From assembly GCA_036877525.1 (NCBI GenBank), contig JAZGTH010000065.1, positions 5,367,001-5,431,000 on the forward strand: a stretch of DNA of 64,000 nt, written 5' to 3'. The notes under the pieces were generated by a model. That model worked only from the letters and a program-made list of their open reading frames with translations. It searched no databases and was not told the DNA's origin. How positions within the stretch are numbered: position 1 is the stretch's first letter; each line of letters begins with the position of its first letter. The stretch is from Chromobotia macracanthus (Eukaryota > Chordata > Actinopteri > Cypriniformes > Botiidae). Below are positions 23,705 through 38,640 of the stretch, one piece after another. Made by a program: the position numbers and the translations under genes.

Positions 23705-26405
23705 ATCTCAATACCTTATTAAGACATACTCCCACATTTGTCATCTCCTCCTCACCCATTACACGTGCCTTTAAGTCAACAACAGCACTCTCTTAATCTC
23801 AATGACTGTTATCTCGTTATGCTCTTAACAGAGTGATACGGTGCAAATGGCAACAGGTCACTGAGACCTTGAGTGTTCCAAACAAACCAAGACAGAAAGG
23901 GGAAATGTGAACTTTAGCACTCTGCCAGCTTCTTTCCTAATTCAATGAACTTGACAGTTATTAAAGTGCTTTATTATCATTATTTATTATCTCTTCTTCT
24001 ACATAAAAGCCTGCCACACCAATTAGCCTGTAGAAAGCGCTATATTCCAATCATTTGCATTATCCTGAGAATCAGCTTTGAAGTTGTGTGATACTGTAAG
24101 AAAAAAGGGCTCCTCTTATCCTCTAGAAAAAACATTCAAAGCCTCTAAATACTCTGGAACAGATGTACATTATCATTAGATTTGTGTTTTCGCCTCTTTG
24201 CTCCTGTATTGGTAATCGTGTAGTACCTAGTCATGTGTCCCTCACGTCCTCTGTCTTTAGCATCTCCTCTCAAGAAGCTAGCACCCCACTGGGCCAATCC
24301 ACACTTCAAAGCACTGTGTCTGTCTACAGGAGACAAAGCACACTCCACACATATGGTAGCAGCCTCCTCACACTCGAGTCAACAGCATTATTTGCTCTCT
24401 TCTCTGTCTCTGTCTTCTCTGCTCTACCACACCTACACCCACCATCAACCTCATAGCACAAATCCAGCAACCAATATAAACACAGTCATCTTATATATGT
24501 GTGTAAATATTTGTGAAAATGTTTGTGTACCCTGAGAAGAGTGTGTGAAGAATATGACTTAGAGAGAGGGGTGAGAAACAAACTGTTTTTATACTTTTCT
24601 AAACTGTTCTTAAAATATTGTGAGTCGTAGGGGTTAAGAGTAAATATTTAGTAAAAAAAACTTTTAAAAGTTGATTATTTAAAACCTTTTAAACATTTTA
24701 ACCTCTAATCTGAATCTTAGAGGAAACATGACCCTCTTGTTGCCTGTTAAAACATATCTATCAAATTTGAGAACCTCACCACTTTTGTGTGTTCATGTGT
24801 GAGAACAGTATGTAGTGTCTCAGTCTGGCATTTGTGTCACAGTGGAATCATGCAGTGCAACAGAAAGGCTGGACTGCAGCTGTGGAAAATATTTGAGGTA
24901 CCAGAGGAAAACATGCAGTATAGATTAACAAATATGCACACATATGCATGCAAAAGCATGCAAGCAAATGCACATATCCATCAAAAAAACTGATCTCCAC
25001 AAGCAGCTCTGATGTAATATACAAATCAGAGACTTATAAGACACATCATACATCAATAATCAGGGTCACACAGTCAGTAAGCAGGAGTTTAACTTTTAAT
25101 GAAAGTTCTTCTCTTAGCACAGGTCTGCTATTAAATAAATAAAGCAAATATTTCCATCCATCTATGTAAACTAAACAAAAACAAGAGAAAGCATTAAGTC
25201 ACAAGTTATCTGTTGTAGTGTTTGGGTGTGGCATAAAATCCTACCACATTGTGTTATTAATATACAAGCACCTCCATGAAACATTTTCTATTACTCTTAA
25301 GTGTGTATAACCTACACACTCAATCACTAAACAAAAGCACATTAGAATTAGAGAAATGTTATAGGTACAAATAGCACTAGATGAAATAGCTGATCATCCA
25401 GATAATTAGTTCAGAATTCATCTAACAAACTGGCATCACCACAGAGCTGTCCGTTCATGCTGTACTTCCAACAGGCCACGACTATCAGACTAAACAATCT
25501 AAACAATATTAGTGTGGTAATCTCTATATGAATAAAGAGGAATCGGATAAACACTGCAGAGTTTTAATAAATTAATAGTGTGAATTAATATTTATGGATT
25601 GCTATAGGTCATGGATGTTTTAATAAGCCATGGGCTGTTTTAGCAGCAATACAGTGTTTTAGTATCCTGACGTGAAATGGTCAGTATGGGTGATGTCTAT
25701 ACATACTTGTGCACTTAAAAAGAGGACAGCAAATATTATCTTGTGCTGTAAGGAGAGTTCATTCATTAGCAATGAAGAGACAAACAGACAGTTGAGTGTC
25801 ACTAACTTATTAGTTGTGATGAGACCACTTTGAAGTTAGTGGGTTTTCCAGATTGTATAGTAGTGCGAACATTTCCACTATTCTGAGGATAACATCAGCC
25901 GCTCTCACTATGACACAACAGGAAGGTTTAACAGGTTCTGACCAATCATAATTCAGGCTATTTATTTCATAGCTCTAGGTTATAATGCTTGATATTTTGT
26001 GACTGCAGTTCACATTGGAGCCAAAAACTGAGGCCTTTCAGAACGTGTGTACGTCAAACTGATTGAACAAAAGTACGTTTTTTTAAGATTTGCATTTGTA
26101 TCTGTGCATATTTATAAAATAAAAATAATGTCTAAATCGTAGCTGAGATTTAAAACATCTTTCTTTACTCAAATATCTTGTGATTACTTACATTTGGGGC
26201 GTAAAAACATCTGGTGTGAGTTTTAATATATATTTGCTTACCACCTGAGTACGAATTAGGGCTGATCTGTCTCATAATCTTCCAAAGTGCTAGTTTCAAA
26301 TACACAAATTAACTCTCTGACAGTGGGGTATTGGTGAGTTATGGGATGACTGGAGACTCCCAGGCGACGATACTGTCATCCTGCCCCAGAGGAATGAGAC
26401 AGCTG

Positions 26406-26458
26406 CCACACACACACAGACACACACACACACAGACACACACACACAGACACACACA
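26406..26458. repeat. interrupted (CA)n microsatellite
   Basis: CA dinucleotides interrupted by regularly spaced CAGA units. Confidence 0.9.
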
Positions 26459-26600
26459 GTTTCCCTTTAGGTGACTTTAACTGCTATTTAAAAATTGCTG
26501 TGAGGAACATGTGAACTCTAAATAAACCAGACTTGCTTCCTTGCTACACATCTCACTTTTGCTACACTGAGCTAAAGGCACTACCAATCTACCAATCTAA

Positions 26601-26606
26601 TTTATT
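26601..26606 (-). terminator. nkd1: candidate nkd1 polyadenylation signal (AATAAA)
   Basis: This is the first minus-strand AATAAA I found downstream of the nkd1 stop, implying a 3' UTR of about 2 kb. Variant signals lie closer (ATTAAA near 27937), so this is a low-confidence call. Confidence 0.3.
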
Positions 26607-28367
26607 TTGAAGACAAATACTTGGATTAAAAACACTTCTAAAAAAACTCTTATGGTTCAGGTGCCTTACTGCTCCCTCAAACAGAAATTATGTTATAGCC
26701 CAAAAATAACCTGAGGAAAAAAGATAAATTTCCTTCACAGCACCAACTGCTTAACACTTCAAAATATCTGGTCAAACTATGAGAACTGTTGAGAACTGTC
26801 CTATGACTGAAGTTATACCAGAGGAAAGCTGAAACCAAAACTAAACAAACAGAAGATTCTTATATAAGGTATAATTTTGTGTCATACAACATAAACTTTT
26901 CCAAACATTTGATTAAACCCATTCTGACTTTCCATAAACTCAACAGAAATATGTTTTTCAAATAAATTATTTTTAAACAAACTTCAATCTACAACCATCA
27001 TGATGATGATCTTAAGATGTCATATTGTATGATAAACATAATTAAGCTATAAATCTGACACCTAGTGGTCTTACAATACAATTAGCTTAAAGAGAGTCAG
27101 GAAAACAAAACAACAAAACAGAATGATGAAAAAATAAAAAAATATACCATTAATAAAGCTTACGATGGATTTCAATCCAGTACATCAGATGACACTGCAG
27201 ATTTGTGGCATATTAATATAGAGACAAATAAAAAATACAATCTGAATGATAAAAATTATGTTACTAATACAGATAATCATAATAATACTAGAGGTAGCAG
27301 CTGATTACTGATGCTCTGATTCCTTCATGTAGATCGGCAGTTTTAGTTCTCATGCTCTCTGACTGTTCGAGCGTCTTTACTGGCTTTTTGTATGTGTCCG
27401 GTATTGCATTTTTAAAGGTGTTGATTCAGATCTCAGTGAGAAGCTCTTCATAAAGTGTCTTTAATGCAATGGCACAAGAAGTGCTTTTCAAGTGGTCTTT
27501 CAGTGGAAAAAAAACACAGGATAAGTGTAAAAAGACACCTTAGGCACACATAGATGTGCAGATTCACACGTACACACGCACACACAAAAAAACAGAAATG
27601 TATTCCTTCAAAAGTGGTTTGATATACCAAAGTTCTTCATTGACTCACAAATTTGAACCTCAATGATCTATTTATACAGATAAGTGTTGGAAAGAGAGGC
27701 GAGTGAATCTCCTAGTGAATCTCATCATGTATGTTTCAGAAAAATAGAAATCCTATTTTGCATAAAGAAAATGAAGTCTACATTTAGGGCCATTATGTTT
27801 TTTTGTTACAGTTGGATTGTTACGGGACAATCAATCATACAAACCCCCCATTCTCTTTACCATGATGTGTCCTGATGTTTTATGTCCTTTTAAATGAATT
27901 CCTAATGACAATTCCCATTCCAGCCCCTTTTTCATTTTAATTAACATACAGTTAAGATAATTTACAATAAAAAGGCAGTACAAATACTAAGATGATATAT
28001 AAATAATTTACAATTCTCATTATGGCGAGAATCATTTTTGCATTACAGTAAAAAGAATGTCATAAAAATACTGTTATAATGCAAAAAGACCTTAGAAAGT
28101 CCTAAACTTAGCTTCATGTACTTTTTTTTTTAATTTTGGAGTTAAATATGACAAGGCTTTATGAGATTCACCCAAATATGGAGAAAGAGAGAGATAGAAA
28201 GCAAGAGAACGAGTGAGGCAGACAGAGCAAGAGAAAGATAGACAAAGTGAGAGAGCCCTTACTTATTACGTACATCTTCCCAAAGCTTCTGCTGCCAAAG
28301 ACAGGAAGAGGAACACACAGGAAGAACACACTCAAACTGTAGACGACTGTTCACACTATCACACGCG

Positions 28368-28392
28368 CACACACACACACACACACACACAC
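28368..28392. repeat. (CA)n microsatellite in presumed nkd1 3' UTR
   Basis: An uninterrupted CA run about 180 bp beyond the nkd1 stop codon. Confidence 0.85.
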
Positions 28393-28572
28393 TCTTTATA
28401 TATACATATTCCGACACAGTCTGCCACTATAGCCTGAACATGATGCCATCTGTCCTTCTCAGCCTTCTCAACTTGGCCATGCCACAACATTTAAGATCAT
28501 TCCATTCAGTTGTTCCATTTCCCATGTTTCTTTTGATCCGTTTCCTGTAAATCTGTGACTGTGTTCAAGTCT

Positions 28573-31500
28573 TCAGGACTGATAGAAATGATGGTAGTGA
28601 TGATGATGTTCATGATGGTGATGATGCTCGTGCCGCTGGACCACCTGAGCTAGTCCTCCTTCATACAACACCAGGCTGGGCAGATCTTTAACATGCTCTT
28701 TCTCCACGACAGGACCAGACATCACAGTTGGGCCCAGAGCCTGATAATGTTGCCCTTCCTTGGGCCTCTGTTTGTGTCGTCGGTAGGGTCCTGAGCTTTG
28801 GTGTGGAGGGGTCTGGTTGGGCACTGTTGGGGGAGGGGGCACTCCTCTCCTCATCACCCGACCGGCGGAGGCCTGAACGGGTTGGGTGCGATGAGCTTTG
28901 GAGGATCGGAGTGCATGTGTGTGCCGGGTGATAAGGGCAGAAGGCTCCATGGAGATGGTCTGTGAGCGCCGATGGCAAGCTGGGTAGGCGTGTACATTCT
29001 CAGGTTCGTGAGAGCGAGAGCGCGTCTGACTGGATAAGCGGGTGGTGTGGCTGGGTTTTGTAGGCTCTGTGACAGGGGCAACTAGAGGAAGCAGAATAAA
29101 TGTAAGGGTTGTATATAAAATTATTAGTATTATAAACTTAACTTTAAAATAATGCGTGCCTTTACCACAAGGTAGGTGATAATTCTAACGTAAATCCATA
29201 GGTCATTCTACATGGTCCGTAAATCACAGATGGAGGATCAAATGGATTCATTTACTTCTTGTGAACACAATCTCACCTGTTCCAAAGCGGGATGTGTAGT
29301 TTTCAATGCCAGCCAGGTCAAGGTAATGGTTTCTTCTTTCCAAGTTCTCATCTACACAGTGCCGCTGACAACCCTGCTGATTGTGGTGATCTCCATGGTA
29401 ACGCCTAATATGACCGCATGGCATTGTCATGATCTCAAATACATTACTAAATTATGTACATAAAGTGGGCTTTAACAAATCATTTTTTATTTTAATGTCA
29501 GTTTTAAAAGCTTCATTGCTATCCTTGTAAATCATTGATGATAACATAGATATTGACATTGATGAAGATTTTACTGCATGAAATTGACTGTACAGATAAT
29601 GTGGTCTGTTGATTTAGCTTTACAAATACCTGAGAAAAGCTCTTGACTTTTTCTCTGAAGTTTTGGAGTCTTCAATGCACTTTTCCGCCTTATGTCTGGG
29701 ATGGGGAGTATCTGCTTGAGACAGAGAGAGAGAGAAATAGAGGGAGACTTTATCAAAGAAAACTGTGTTCAGTTGCACAGCATTACACACACACATACTG
29801 CAGCAGCTTTAAAGACCAACCAAAATAAGAAAGAAACCTTTGTTCCCTGTTTTCTATTTACTTTTGAGGTTTATAAAAGAGGAAAAAACAACAATGCTTC
29901 ATTTATTCTGTTCTGAACCTCAGGCCTCATATAAAACAAAAAAACACACAAACACACACTGGTGGATTTGCATGAAGACGGCTGCTGATTTCAAAGGCTC
30001 TTCTCTTTTAAAAGCATGATGAGTAAAAATAGCCCAAATGACAGCACTAAACAAACAGAAACACTTCTTGTTCCTCAAACAGTTTCGAAAAGAAAACCTT
30101 GTCTCTCTCTCTCTCTCTCGCTCTCTGTCATCTTCATTTTGTGATCATTCCTGCTTTTGAATATGAAATCAGTTTACAAAAGATAAGCCAGGAAACTGAA
30201 ACAAATGAAAAGATGGTATTAATATCCATCTCAGCTGATTTGATCACAAGTGGTCAGCCAGGACAGATCACCATTTACATGTACACATGCCTGATGTATA
30301 ACACATTCCCTTCAGTATGGGAATGTTTTTTCTGAAGCTAAAATATAGATTGCATTCTATTAATCCTTGTGGGCAAAGTCTCTTGAAAGATTGATGCAAC
30401 AATCAACAGAGTTAAGACACAACATCCAGCAGACACTATACCAGAGAGTGACTGTTGGGCAGAGGTCTGGGTTGGTTATAATGAACCTCAGTTTTTCCTA
30501 CACAGTGGTCTGCCACTGACTCCAGTAAATCTAGACTGACTGCTTCAAATGACAGCATGGAAATGCAAACTATAGATGGAAACTAACGTGACGTGTTACC
30601 GACTATATTTATTGTTTGAACTGGACTGCAGTAGTGCTGTAATGTAGTTTCAGTATAGAATGGCCAGTGAGGTAGTTGAGGTAGTACTGCATCCTCCACA
30701 AAATCAGAAGAGACCAACGAGATAAAAAAAAATTAGGGTATGCAAATAACATTCAGAACTAAATTTAACGCAAATAAACATAGATTAGCAGCTACAATTT
30801 TCTTTGTATGTACCTGTGTTGGTCTGGGTAAAGTTCCTCCATCTTGGGCTGGAATCTGGGGCAACAGAGAGCTTCACTCGGAGGGTCTTACTGCTGGGGG
30901 AGTGATTCACTGAGGCGTCCACCACCTCATATATAGTGTGCAGCAGACTGGTGATGTCCTGGGGGAAAACAGAAAGGAAAACAAACAGAAAGATGCATTA
31001 AATTATTACTATTTTCTCGTTCACTCTTTACCAGATGCTCAATTATGGTCTACGCATGCTGCGCGAGCCTGTATGTACGATATGAGATACATGCATTATT
31101 CATTGTTCAGACACAGACATGTCCATAACGTGTTAATCAGAGTCTCCGCAGCCTCAGGGCAGCAACACAGCCGAGAGCATGAAAAATACTGTACATCTGA
31201 CACCATTTAACATGTGCCCAATGAAATGCAGAGCAACTGTGAAGTTAAGGAAAACACAGTAAAACAGTGAGGGATGAAAAGTTACAGTGAGTCTGTGATG
31301 GATGAAGAGTTACAGTGAGAAAAAAAAACAATAGCTTGTTTAGGCTGGTCTCCGGGCCTGACCAAGCTAGTTTTAGTTGGTTTAAACTGACCTGCCAGTG
31401 CATCCATTTATCAACACTCCCATGTTTTTCCCATGACAAAAGACATCACCCAGCTAACAATTTAGGTTGTAAGAACATTTCTTTAACTTTTCTATTATTA

Positions 31501-34500
31501 ACAAAAACATTAAAAAGGTTATTTTGAATGTTCTGGGAATGATCAAAAGGTCCAGTTTTTCAGACGTGGAATTAACATTAATACTTGGTTATAAGAATGG
31601 TATTCAAACATTTTCAATTTTATTAATATTTTAAATTTCACTAAAAGTGCTTTTGATATATTACATATAACGTTAAAAAAGTCCTACTAACGTTACAAAC
31701 TTTTAAAGAACTTTTGGAGAATGATAGCCAACATTCTAAGAACGTTTCCTGTTAGCTGGGCAATCACTGTTCAAACTCTTTCTCAGTTCTCAGTTGTCTT
31801 ACCTCTCTTGTGACCTTGCCATTGTTATCAAAGTCATAAAGGGTGAAAGTCCATTCCTGCCTGTTGTCTTCCTCTACTGATACAGCACACTCCAACTCCT
31901 GATTAATAAACACAGACAGCAACAGAGAAGCAGTGGTTTAAAACCATTATACACACACATTATGCAGTGTGGTGTGAGAGTGCATGTGTGTGTGGTTTAT
32001 CCTGACCTCAAACTGTAATTGTTTGTGTTGACCGACAGTAGCAGACCCCTCAGCGTCCTGCATTCTCTCTTCCACACTGCAGCTGTCAGTCTTCTCAGGG
32101 GGCAGGGCCACTGCGGGGGCACAGATTTAAATAACACTAAGAAAATTTGCATAAACTGTTCAGAGAAATCCCAGATCAAGACATTGCATTCTCAGTTTTT
32201 TTTAACTTAGAAGACTTTAAGAGAATGTTCAACAACATTCTGAGAATGTTCCCTGTGAGCTGGGACACAAAGGCCATAGATACTTTTATTAAACTGTTCA
32301 AACCCTTTAACAGGGTAAATCACGGGTGCAACCAAATATCAGCAAGCTAAAGTCTTCTCTGAGAACACTAAAATATTAGAGATAAAATAAAAATAGGGGA
32401 AAAAAAAGATGCGACCACTTGTCAACCATCCTTATTCATTAAAAAGTTAATGTAAAAGAAAATCACACAATGATGACAGCATTTTAAGAACTATTCCTTT
32501 AAAAGTTATGAACATGTTGCCCTGTGTGTAAATCTGCCTTACTTCAGTGATCACAACCTGAAGTATGTTACTGAAAGCCAGACTTCAGAAACATATCCTT
32601 GATATTTTACTTGTCTCAGTGTCTTCAAACCACAACTAAATTCAGAGTAGGCTACTGAAAGAAAGCATCTAACGAAAGCTTGTTCTGATAGAAAATTCCT
32701 GTCAGTATTAGAACTGGAACCACTCCACAAGTTTCAGAGGCAGTGACTCTCTGTGTATTGTGGGTAATAAGATGGAAATGTTTTAAACGAGAGCAGATCT
32801 AACACAGCTCAGTGAGGACACAGCTCAGCATCAGACTGGGTCCTGCAGGCTAAATCCCCCCCTCGCCCCAAATCCCTTCGCTTTGAAGTTCTATTCTCAA
32901 ACCTTCTGGCCAAGGATCAGTCCGTCTGTAAAAACAGAATCTCTAATTAATTAAGCAAAGTCAAATCTGAAACAGTGTTTGTTGTATGAGCCAAAAGGTT
33001 TAGGCAGAGACACAACAGTATCTCTCTCTCTCTCTATCTTCATTCTCGCTCTCTCTCTTCATTCACTTCTTCTCTGCTGATCTACTAAAGATCAAAGAGG
33101 ACCTGTTCTGTCCCACTGCAGAGAGGCAAGGAAGAATTAAAGAAAGATAAGCATGAGAGGATGACAGCAGTTGTACCAGGCAGCTTTTACAGGTTTTTTT
33201 TGGACGGAAACAGCATCAGATTGGGGCTTTTGTTTGGGTCAGAAACACTGAGCTCAGACAATGCTGAGCTTTGGGGCCATGCCTGCTTGCCAGCCAGCTC
33301 AGAATATACAAGAGGACTAACAAATGGTCACAAAGAAATGATACACATCATACACGTGCAGACGCACAAAGGAAGCACCAACACACAGAGTAATAGTCAA
33401 AGGGTCTCCCACTGGGCAATGGGGACAGCCAACCAGCTACAGAGCATTAGTGACAGAGCTTAGAAACTGCTATACAGTGCAGAAAAAAGCATGGTGTTGT
33501 CCCAAAGTATAACTACACTCACAGTTACTTTATGTTACTTTACACGTTACTCGCTCAGATTCTTTACCTTAAGAACGAGATATGGAAAATCAATTTTAAA
33601 AACTGATGTATAACTGACAAGTCATCTAAACCTTGAATGAGGTTGCAAACTTATTACCTTAGTATTGAAAACAATGCACAAGGAGAGGTCAGAACAATAA
33701 TTAAAGCTATATGTTAGAGGATCACAATGGTGCAGAGGATACGGTGAGACAGTTTACCTTCTAAACGATAGTGATCATCACTAAGGCCCTCAGCATAACC
33801 TTCATCCAATGGGTCCTGCAAAGAGAATTAAAACAACAAATACACATTTACAATTTTGTTTGCCATATTTTCCATTTTTTATTATAGAAGGAGAAAATTA
33901 TAGGTAATAGAGAGAGTGTATGGGACCTGGGGACACAGTCTGGATTTAAACCTATATCTCCTACATGAGCACCAGAGCTCAATATATGAAGGCAAGGTAA
34001 CTCTTCATTGTGACATCACAGGGAGAGAATAATTAAAGTAAAGAGCCAGAGACAGAATCTGTTTGAGAAATGAGAGCCTGTGTAGCACATCCTATACTAC
34101 AGAGTACAGCAGGTGTGTTACACCAGACACTGACTCTTTCCTGCACAACAACACCCAGATAAATTACATCATTCATCAAGTTTACAGAAATTATTTATTT
34201 GACCCGGTGACCCCTTGCACTCTGACTGGTGCTTCTGAGTTCTCTCTTCTTTTATCGTTGTTAGCAAGAGTGATCAGGGAGAAGTTACTCATCTGGAATG
34301 ATATACCATCCATTCTTTCCCATATACACATCAACACATTCACATAGCCCTCAAACCTCTAACCTCATTTAACACTATCCCGCTGTCTAAGTGAGTGTAT
34401 GACTGACAATTCATTTCTCTTGCCCAAAGTCTGGCCCTGCAATCTCACTCAAAGCTCTGCAGCTGTGTGTGTACATACTGTGTCTGTCTATATGGGGCTG

Positions 34501-37500
34501 CTTTGTCTTCATCTACACTAGACAGCCACACTAATGTCTTACTGTAGTGCCTCCAGCCATACACAGCCGTGCACACAAACACACGTTTACCATAATGTTC
34601 CAGAGGTTAGCTGACAGAACGCGAGAGGAATGCACTAATTATGCGCTGTCTGGATGATGGATGTGTTGTATTATAAATATGAGTTGTATTATAAATATGA
34701 TTTGGACAAACTGGACACCAGATGGCTCAACTATTTCCCTTTCTTTTTTTTTTCCTCCTCTCTCTATCCATCGAGGTCAAGTTCTGTGTTCTGAAAATCT
34801 GTGCTACCCGCCACACAAACAGCGGCTAGGCCTAACCCCGCCCCCAACCCTAACCACTCCCCCAACTCTAAGCAAGACAAGGCGAGGGTAGCATGATGGG
34901 TAGCATGAATTTACAAGACACCGACTATAGCACTACTTGGTCCTTTCTGTTTGGGTGAATGTTTATTAATATTTAGCTGTGCATTATTACGTTGGACATT
35001 GAGGGCTGTGAGAAACTCCCTGAACTTCACCACACAAGAGGCCTTTAGCACAATCACTATGGTGTCTGTCCACCCCCTCAGGCCCCCTTAAAAAAAAAGA
35101 CCCCTGCCTCACACACACCCACAAATCATCACCCCTCTTCCTGCCTTACGTCCTCTTAACCCACCCCCACCTATTTAGTCTATTTACCCCACAACTCTTG
35201 CACAAAGCTTGCACAACAACAACAAACAGCAATAATAAAGAGTTTTATTCACTTAGCACCAAAGCACGATTCACAACTCAAACAGGAAAACAAGCATAAC
35301 CTAAAAATACTAAATAAGAACACAAAAATGAAATAACAACATGCTACAAAAAAGTGTGGCGCAACCAACATTGGGAAAATGGGTTACAAACATACAAGAA
35401 AAATTGCATTATTTCAGGATTACAGCATAAGAATGAAAAATGTTATTTTACTACTATTATATACATGACAGATCAGTGTTCAACACAATATCCTGATTCG
35501 CAACGGTAAGTATATAATTTGAATAGTTGGGTCAGATGTCGCAAGAAATGTCCATTTGTAAACAGAAAGAAGAAGATCTGGCTACTATACTGCATGTCTG
35601 GGTACTATAGATGGTGCAGTGTTGTTCAGAATATAAACTTGTCATTCACATACATTAAGAAAATAACTAGATTATGGATTGCAGATCAAAAACAGGCCAC
35701 CTGAGTGAAAATGAAACACACACAAGGCTAACAGACATACAGAAGAGCATGCCATAGCACAAAGAAACAATAACTCCATAACAGTGATCTTATCCACTGA
35801 TAGACCTGTTTTTGTACGCCAGAGGCTAATTGTCCATGGAGAGAATAATCAATAGTGGCCGATCTCTCTTCAGCAGTGTAATGAGAGGCTGAAGAGGGAT
35901 CTTAGCAGATTGGAGCGTGTAAGGGGAACTATGTGCTTCAGTTCACTCTACAACATACAGAGACTGAGTGCCTTTTATAGTGCAAGTGAGAGTTCACTAA
36001 GACGAGGAAAAAATAAAAGTAAGGACACAGTTTGCGTGCAAAAAGTCAGAGAGGAAAGGAGGCGTTTGATTAAAAGCTTTATTTTGTAATTTCACAGATG
36101 ATGTCTTGCAAGTGACATTTTAAACACAGAATGAAAAACATCTGCAAGACCTTGTGACTAACTCAATGCATTCTTTGTCTATATTTGTTTCTTGCCTGTG
36201 TGTTCGGAGTGTTTATAAATATTGGAACAGATGAAACAAATGGCGTTTCTACTGAGGGTCTTTTTGCTTCATGAGTGTCGTGACAAGGCCTGTGAAACGT
36301 AGACAAGGGCTTCACCAAATCTGTGCCAGCAACCAGAAAAGCATGTTTCACACTTTGTGGAAAACCAACCAGATCTCTCTGTTTTAACACCAACCAAAAC
36401 AGGAGAGAGAAGTTTTAGTTCTTCACTACAAATACATGCCCACAGAACACAGTTATTGGAAGAACATTATTGGACTGCCAACACACCCGGTGTGTTTCTG
36501 TTGGTCCTATGATCAGTGATCAGTGGAAGTATTTGCATCTTTCAGTTTGCAAGTGTAAACGTTAATTAAAGGAGAAGAAACAATGAGAAAAAGGAGGTGC
36601 TTCACACATGATGCAGTCTTGTATTTCATTTGCAGTACTTGTGTTGGTCTATCTACATGTTATTTCAAGCAAAACAGGTTTCATTTTGACATGCAGTGCA
36701 TTAATGGACCAATCAGATGAATCAGGGGGCAAGATAAGCACCTCAAGTGTACTGAGTTTGTAACTCACAATGGCTACCTTTTACTCTGCTTGATCTTAAA
36801 ATTACTTCCATTGATGATGCAACCTATTGTAAGTAGGGTCAGTCAAATTCAGTCAGTCATATTTTTAAAAGAGTTCAGATTTGTGCACTTAACACATTTT
36901 AAGGCGACCTGGCAAAAGTTATTAAAGTTTTTAAAGAACACACTCTTTGTAAATTATTCCTTTGTAAAAAGAGTCACCCTGCGGTGTCTGATTTTTTGAA
37001 TTTGTTAGCACGCAACAGATTATGGATGTGAATGTGTCATTAAATGGCTCGTCATTACAGTAGGTATGTTCCTGCATCTGTACATTCAGAAGCATGTTGG
37101 AGTAAATGTGTGAGTAAAAAGTTTGTGTGTGTGTGTGTGTTTGCATGTTGTGGAAAGTCTCACACTGCTCCGTGTCTGTTTTCTGTCTGCTCGCCACAAA
37201 GGCTGACAGACAATTTACACAGCTGATGACAGTTCTGCGTGATCACAGGCCAAGTACACACACATACAAACAAAACATACACGCACAGTTATGCATGATC
37301 AGTCGCCAACCCTTTGCTAGGCCACAGTCTTGGAACTTCATCAAACCCATGAAAAGCTAATTAAGACAGTCTCTCTCTCCCTCTGTCTGTCACCTTCAGT
37401 TCTCACACTCAGACCACAGCCATAATCATTTTAACACCGTGCTGTGAAATGCAGCCAACCACAGCCACTCCTTTTTTAAGACAGTTTAAGCCTTCACCAA

Positions 37501-38557
37501 GACACATGCACCTACAGGTACCGTATTTCACTAGCGAGACAATAAACTAGCCGCGTACAGTCAGACCTCCTGACGGAAAAAGATCTGAGTGTAAATTCCT
37601 TTTTAATCGGCTGCGTCTGTTATCTTGCTTAAGCGTGTACAGTTACGCACTCTCAGGTCTCATGAGAGGGATGTATACTCTTGCAAGGCCCCCTGCGCTG
37701 AGGGCATAGCAAACCAGTCTTCGCTAGCTAGAAAGCCAATCCAAAAATGACTTCTAGTACTCCCCCCAGCACCCTACATTCTTTCCTACATGGGAGGATG
37801 AAAGAGTCTGGAGTGCAGTGACCTACATAAGCACCCCATACTCTATAATGAGCAAAACAGACATCCCAGATAACCTGATAACTATAATGTTAGTTCTGCA
37901 CGCTACCCTTAACTATTGGAACGTCAGCACTGCACGCTAGGTTGAACGCTGTTAAACAGATGCATTGGTTGCCCTCACAAAAGATTCTCTAATTTTGCTC
38001 CATATGAATCTCTTAGAGTGGGCAGTGCTAGAGCAGGTGTTCTGCTGTCATTGGTGCTGTGTCACCAAGGCATCCTTTTGATTGGCTGGTTTTAAGTTTA
38101 CTGTACATGTAGGCATTCTTTCTGTTGTGTCCTTAACTTAAAATGACCTGCTCTGCTTAATTTAAGTTGATTCAACGTACCAAACTGGTTATACACAGGT
38201 GCTGTGACTTCTACTGTATTTGTTCTGTTAGTGTCTGTTAATATAGGTTAAGAATGGAAAATACGTAGGTCTTTCTCAGTGAGAAAGGCTTACATATAAT
38301 ATACACTGATCTATTTTCTTATTTTTCTGTTTTTTCGTGTGTGAGTGTGTTTGCCTGATTAAGATTTAGCTAATTACAGAATTTGAGCATTATCAAAATG
38401 TATCACTGATTTTATCAACCTCACTCTCCTAGTCCTGCAGCCCAGGAAAGAAAGAAACACTCACAGATGTTTCAATACACACACAGTCACAAACACATCT
38501 CTCATCACACAGTCACAACAGAGAGAAGGGACAGATTAGAGGCTGCTCACTCAGCAC

Positions 38558-38640
<83 letters not shown>

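Larger units (their letters stand above)
20624..28572. other. nod2-nkd1 intergenic region, no gene recognised
   Basis: About 8 kb without a protein-like ORF. It includes nod2 5' flank, a SINE relic at 23641-23704, a (CA)n tract at 26406-26458 and probable nkd1 3' UTR towards 28572. A CpG-containing, less AT-rich stretch at about 22730-22990 stands out from its surroundings and could be regulatory. SNX20, found here in mammals, is not seen. Confidence 0.6.

Noticed and set aside
29630..29711. Alternative frame DIRRKSALKTPKLQRKSQELFS in an nkd1 exon
   Set aside because: It looks like a charged peptide but does not join in phase; the other frame matches human NKD1 (EKKxRAxLR) and fits both neighbours.
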